Shown one piece after another: positions 59,751-64,000 of a DNA stretch of 64,000 nt. The notes under the pieces were generated by a model that saw only the letters and a program-made list of their open reading frames with translations, ran no database searches and was not told the origin of the DNA. The stretch is taken from assembly GCA_964019055.1 (NCBI GenBank), contig OZ025223.1, positions 9,369,763 through 9,433,762 of the forward strand. Reading direction: 5' to 3'. This DNA comes from Anthopleura xanthogrammica (taxonomy: Eukaryota; Cnidaria; Anthozoa; Actiniaria; Actiniidae). A program made the position numbers and the translations under genes. The stretch's first letter is position 1. Each line of letters begins with the position of its first letter.

Positions 59751-62700
59751 GTCTTTGCCTCGGTTTAACGACAAGCCTGCGGCAGACAGTGACACAGAAC
59801 AGCAACCTGATAAAGAAAAAGACCAAAAACAACCCGAATCAGAAACTGATTCTACACCAGTAAATACCGAAGACAAGCCAAAACCATCAGAAAAGAAAGA
59901 TAAAGAAGCAGAAGGACTTGATAATATGGCTTTTACGAAGACAAAAGGCGACGATGAAGAAGAAAAAGCAATGAATTCAATCTTCCAGTCCTTCAATAAT
60001 TTCACAAGTAAGTTTAAATTTACTTCGGATAAAATCGAAAATGTCGAAGCCGATGAAAAACCGAAAGATGTTGTCGACAGTGCTTCCGAAGAGGCACCGA
60101 AGGATGAATCAAATATCGTAGAATCGGGAAATAATTCTAGTTTACCTGTAACAGAAAATGGAGGTAACCAGGAGAACGAGAAAGAGGAAGAAAAATCCAA
60201 TGAATCTAATGAGAAAAATTCTACTGATGTAAATGATAAGAAAAATGAATCAACGAATATTCCTCAACGAACAATTTCAGTGCCCGAAGTCACGACGATC
60301 GTGACGGCGCCGGAGCCGAATGAACCCGAGAATAAGTCGGAGGAAAAGCGAAAGAACGGCGATAAAGCCACGAGTCACTCCGATAACGTGCTGTTCTTTG
60401 AAGGAGCAACGCTTTCATCTCCTGATTTGGAAATAAAGAGACGACATAGTACAGACTTCGTGTCTGTGCCAAGACCGTTGAATGAGGAACTTATCCAACA
60501 AGACATGGAAAGGAAAGGCATTCCTTTCAAGAGAAGATCGACTAAGAAAGGTATTCCTCAAGGAACGCGAGGTAAGAATACAATAACTTACTAAAATTTA
60601 TTGATAGTTAGTTTTGGTGGATAAATAGGATATTTTGTCTGTCTGTCTGTGGGTTGGTCGATCAGATTTGTTTATTTGTTTTCTTGTTTGCTCTTGATTT
60701 GTTTGTTTGTTTGTATTCTTGTTCATGTTTGTTTTTGGTTTTTTTAAATTATTATTTGTTTACTTATTCATTCGTTCTTTTGTTTGCTGAAACTGAAAAG
60801 AAACAGTACCCTTGTAGCGAATTCAATTTTTTAAATGAGAAAAAAGAGAAAAAAGCTATGGAAAAAAAGTTGGATAAATGACAAGGTGATACAAACCAGG
60901 GAAGCTGCGTAACCGCACGTTTTTTTTTTAATCAAAAGAAAAAATAATCTTTGAAATATCGTTCTTATTTACAAAAGAATTGAACAAGATATTGTTCATT
61001 AAGTCTAGCGAAGAAAGAAAATCTGAAATTTGAATTGGCTAAAACTAAAAAACTAATGAATTAAAAAACTTACGAGAAAAAGCGCTTAGCTTTAAGATAA
61101 AGTAAGAAAACTGTTCGTGGATGCAATACTTATTGCATTTTAGGTGACATTTGATTAATTTTTCTTAAAAGAAGATAATTAAGAAACTTCATCGGGGTTA
61201 TTGGGTTTTGAATTTCCCGTCACTTTACTCGAACATTTGTCAAGAAACCACGACAGGAGAGAGACTTGAACTGACATTGTTTCAAGAAACGACGGATACA
61301 AATTTTGATCATGACAAAACAGAAAAACCGCACGTAGAAATATAAAATTATTGAGGGAAAAAGGACAAAGTCCTTAAACAAGGGTGGATTTCTTGGGTGA
61401 CTTGAAAGCCGAGAAATACCAAGGGTTTTGGACCGCACTAGTTTGTAAATTCAACCACATTGATCGCATTAGCAGCTCAGACTAACAAATAGGATGTTTA
61501 TATTTTTAATGCTCTTATGATTCTCAACAAACTAATTGTTCAAAGGTTTAAAACAGCAATAAAATAAGCTACTTTGAGCGGATTTATTTTGTCTTTCGTG
61601 CAATTCGTCTAGTTTAAAAAGGGTCAAAATGCGAAGAGACACAACGTCAAATTCAAGGTGTTCCTTCGAATCCAATGGAAATGAAAGAGAAAGCTATTGT
61701 TGCCTATGCTGCGCTAAAAAACGCTCACTCGTGCAACTTGAACTTTTTTGAGCGTGGCTCAAGTTGCATAAAAAAAGACTACGTGTTACAGGGGCTTTAG
61801 CGAGTTACCTAGAACCATACAAGAGTGTCGCTTGCAGCAATTGTTCCAGCCAAAAACCCTGGAAAACAATTTGCAAGTTAGCTTGACTGCTGTCGTTGCT
61901 GTAGTTGTTTAAATTCTTTTGAAACGCAATTGTGTATCAAAAATATCATAAATTAACCTTTCGTTATCAATGTTTTTCCAGAGCAAATGAGACGAGAAAG
62001 CTATTCTCCACGCGTGGAACGAAAGTCAAGATCCTTACAGTCAAACAGTCCTATTCAAATAAGACGTAAAACTCTCGCTGAACTGGCCGTTGAGAGCGGA
62101 TATAAGGTAAAACAATCATCTTACGGACAATACTGGTGTAATTCCTACTGCGCATGCTTGCAAAAATTGGCGGGGAAAAAGGCAGATGCTTGTCACGAGT
62201 AATTGCTACTGCGCATGCTCGGAAAAATTGGCGGGAAAATGGCAGATGCGTGTCACGAGTAATTCCTACTGCGCATGCTCGCAAAAATTGGCGGGAAAAT
62301 AGCAAACGTGTGTCACGAGTAATTCCTACTGCGCATGCTCGAAAAAATTGACGGAAAAATGGCAGATGCGTGTCAAGAGTATCCCCATGTTACCATTTTG
62401 TAAAGCATGGTGTTGCAAATCTGTTTAAAATCTTAACGTTAAAATGTTCTTCCAAATACTTTGTTGATACAAAGGCAGCATTCATTTGCTTATCATCTGA
62501 CAATGAAGCTTTTTAATCATAAATATAATTTCTTCGGGAAAGCATATTGTAATACACTGAGAACGACGAATTTATCGGTTCAACATAATGTTTTGTCATG
62601 GACAGTTCAGTTAGTTCAATAGACTGTGAACAGTCCCTCTTTTCCCTCCTAACTCAGTCGAGTCGGGTTTTTTCCTGCCTTGGACGCGCGGAGATTCAAA

Positions 62701-64000
62701 CTCGCCCCAATTCTCCGCGTCCAAGGCAAGATAAAACCCGACTCGACTGAGTTAGGAGGGAAAAGAGGGACTGTTCACAGTCTATTAGTTCAATACCTCA
62801 ATATCGAATATTATACAAACCGCGCGGCTAATTTTATATATTTTTTATATAAGTTAGGACGACATAAATTCGAACATTTCCCAAATTCATCAGCATAAAC
62901 CAATGGTATTATTACTTTGATTATTCCAGAATCCTAAACCATCTGCTGATAGTGTTGATGGAGCCAGTGGAACTTTGAAACCTGAGGTATGGACTTCGCT
63001 TGATCGTATTGTATCTTAAAATCTGTTTTTGAAAAGTTTCGGCTATTTTCGGCTAATATTTAACTCAAGTAAGTTACCTTACAAACTCTACTCATGTGTG
63101 ATACTTAGCCTGCGTGCAGCCGAACTGCTCCTCCTAACTCGGCTGCACGCAGGCTAGTGATACTGAGTAGAGTGCGAGTGCGAGAGGCGAGTGCACACCG
63201 CTACACCACCCTTGATTTCTTATATTTCGTCTCTAAATTAGTTCCACAACTCTATGCAGTTGATTGTTGCCAGCTTATGCAGTCCTCATATAAACTACAC
63301 AAAAGAGAATAAAAATTCGCGAGCTTTTGCGCATTGACTAACCACAAATTTCCCTTGACCACAGGGATCCCGTGACAAGGTCATCAGTGCTCCCGCAAAA
63401 AGTGAAAAGAGTTCATCAGAGATTCAGATAACAGGCGAACTGTACCTGACCCTGGAATACTGCCAAGAGAACCGAGTATTCACAGTTCATATACACACGG
63501 CTAATAACCTTGCTGTTGTCGACCACAAACGAAAAACCTCAGATCCGTACGTATATGCACCTATTTCAAAAAATGTTGTCGTCGAAGATCTGACATCTGA
63601 GACCGAAATTAATTGTGGGCTGTGAGCTGTGAATTTAAATATGAAGGAAACATGTTTAGTCTTTTTATTAGTAGTTCACAACAACTTAATGTCTAAATAT
63701 GCCACCTGACCAGCTTTGAGTGATGACCTGCGCTGGATCTCGGTCTCATATTTTAGATTTCAGATCTCCAACCAACATTGTGTATTGTTCCCTTTCCATG
63801 TCACGGCTGTTGCTCGTATCAGCATATAACAGTGAAAACAGTGGCTAAGTAGCCCTGTGGCCTTCGTTTCATGATCAAATTGAAATTTGATATTTATATA
63901 TCTGTGTATTCATTTTCTTTTTAGGTACGTGAAAACTTACCTTCTTCCCGACAAAAGAAGCAAAAAGAAAACGAGGACAGTGAGAGATAACTTGAATCCA
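59751..64000 (+). CDS. SYTL-like: second synaptotagmin-like (Slp) gene, internal exons, truncated by window end
   Basis: Exons 59751-60571, 61982-62106, 62930-62986, 63365-63546 and 63925 to the window end, with consistent phases (2, 1, 0, 0, 2 on entry or exit). The first large exon codes an acidic Lys/Glu/Ser/Asn-rich linker, then SDNVLFFEGATLSSPDLEIK and basic repeats. The next carries an Arg-rich segment. The last two open C2A: ITGELYLTLEY, HTANNLAVVD, SDP|YVKTYLLPD. The SDP/YVK split falls at the same codon base as in the upstream Slp gene, and LLPDKRSKKKTRTV matches its [15 protein letters not shown]. This is a diverged tandem paralogue. Its N-terminus, with or without a Rab-binding finger, and C2B are not in view. 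Confidence 0.88.
62140..62380 (+). repeat. 60-bp tandem repeat, four copies
   Basis: Units start 'aattcctactgcgcatgctc' and contain 'ttggcgggaaaa' and 'tgtcacgagt'. It begins 33 bp after the exon ending at 62106. Confidence 0.93.
62620..62784. mobile_element. 165-bp near-perfect palindrome with target duplication
   Basis: Arms of about 72 bp, starting TAGACTGTGAACAGTCCC and ending with its complement, leave a loop of about 15-20 bp. Flanked by ttagttcaa at 62611-62619 and 62785-62793. Eight or nine bp of duplication suggests a hAT-type origin. Lies in an intron of the second Slp-like gene. Confidence 0.85.
63089..63215 (-). mobile_element. SINE, reverse strand, interrupted
   Basis: Minus-strand box A TGGTGTAGCGG at 63198-63208 and SINE body 'cacatgagtagagt' at 63087-63100, split by a hairpin insertion (63106-63156). 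Confidence 0.65.
63106..63156. mobile_element. 51-bp hairpin element with 8-bp target duplication
   Basis: TAGCCTGCGTGCAGCCGA and its exact complement surround a 15-bp loop. It is flanked by gtgatact at 63098-63105 and 63157-63164. It sits inside a SINE, so it inserted later. Confidence 0.85.

Overview
This looks like nuclear DNA of an animal, most likely a cnidarian (anthozoan-like). The genes are split by introns with canonical GT/AG borders. The proteins are metazoan families: TRPA channels, a mitochondrial pyruvate dehydrogenase E1-alpha with a human-like domain layout, and synaptotagmin-like proteins. Introns and spacers are AT-rich and packed with microsatellites, foldback elements and tRNA-derived SINEs. 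The cnidarian assignment is inference; no species is claimed.

Layout. (1) 1-965, + strand: the last two coding exons of a TRPA-family channel. (2) 1855-14070, +: a complete second TRPA gene in tandem. Eleven exons join in frame to 1139 residues (ankyrin repeats, six membrane helices, pore loop, C-terminal coiled coil). Its introns hold very long simple repeats (GAT, CAA/CAG, TCCTTG, CCCGTGT, about 117 copies of CATC), a 1.7-kb TTAA-flanked inverted-repeat element and several smaller palindromes. (3) 16002-16376, -: an unrecognised 124-residue single-exon ORF. (4) 16377-22442: repeat-rich spacer. (5) 22443-28258, -: complete PDHA1-type gene, 11 exons, 394 residues. (6) 28996-42405, +: complete synaptotagmin-like (Slp/granuphilin-type) gene, 13 exons, 836 residues, with an N-terminal Rab-binding zinc finger and two C2 domains. 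It is head-to-head with PDHA1 across 737 bp. (7) 42406-59750: a 17-kb stretch with no supported coding exon, holding a nested 0.6-kb inverted repeat, a 57-bp satellite, SINEs and microsatellites. (8) 59751-64000, +: internal exons of a second Slp-like gene, cut off by the window end inside C2A.

Functionally, two tandem paralogue pairs (TRPA and Slp) flank a single-copy metabolic gene. The TRPA pair should be cation channels for chemical or thermal sensing. The Slp proteins should link a Rab GTPase on secretory vesicles to membrane phospholipid. PDHA1 is a housekeeping mitochondrial enzyme. Nothing suggests a shared pathway. No rRNA, functional tRNA, CRISPR array or intact autonomous transposon was seen. 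The most unusual material is the density and nesting of miniature inverted-repeat elements, several with readable target-site duplications, and a 57-bp satellite unit that is also joined to a SINE tail.
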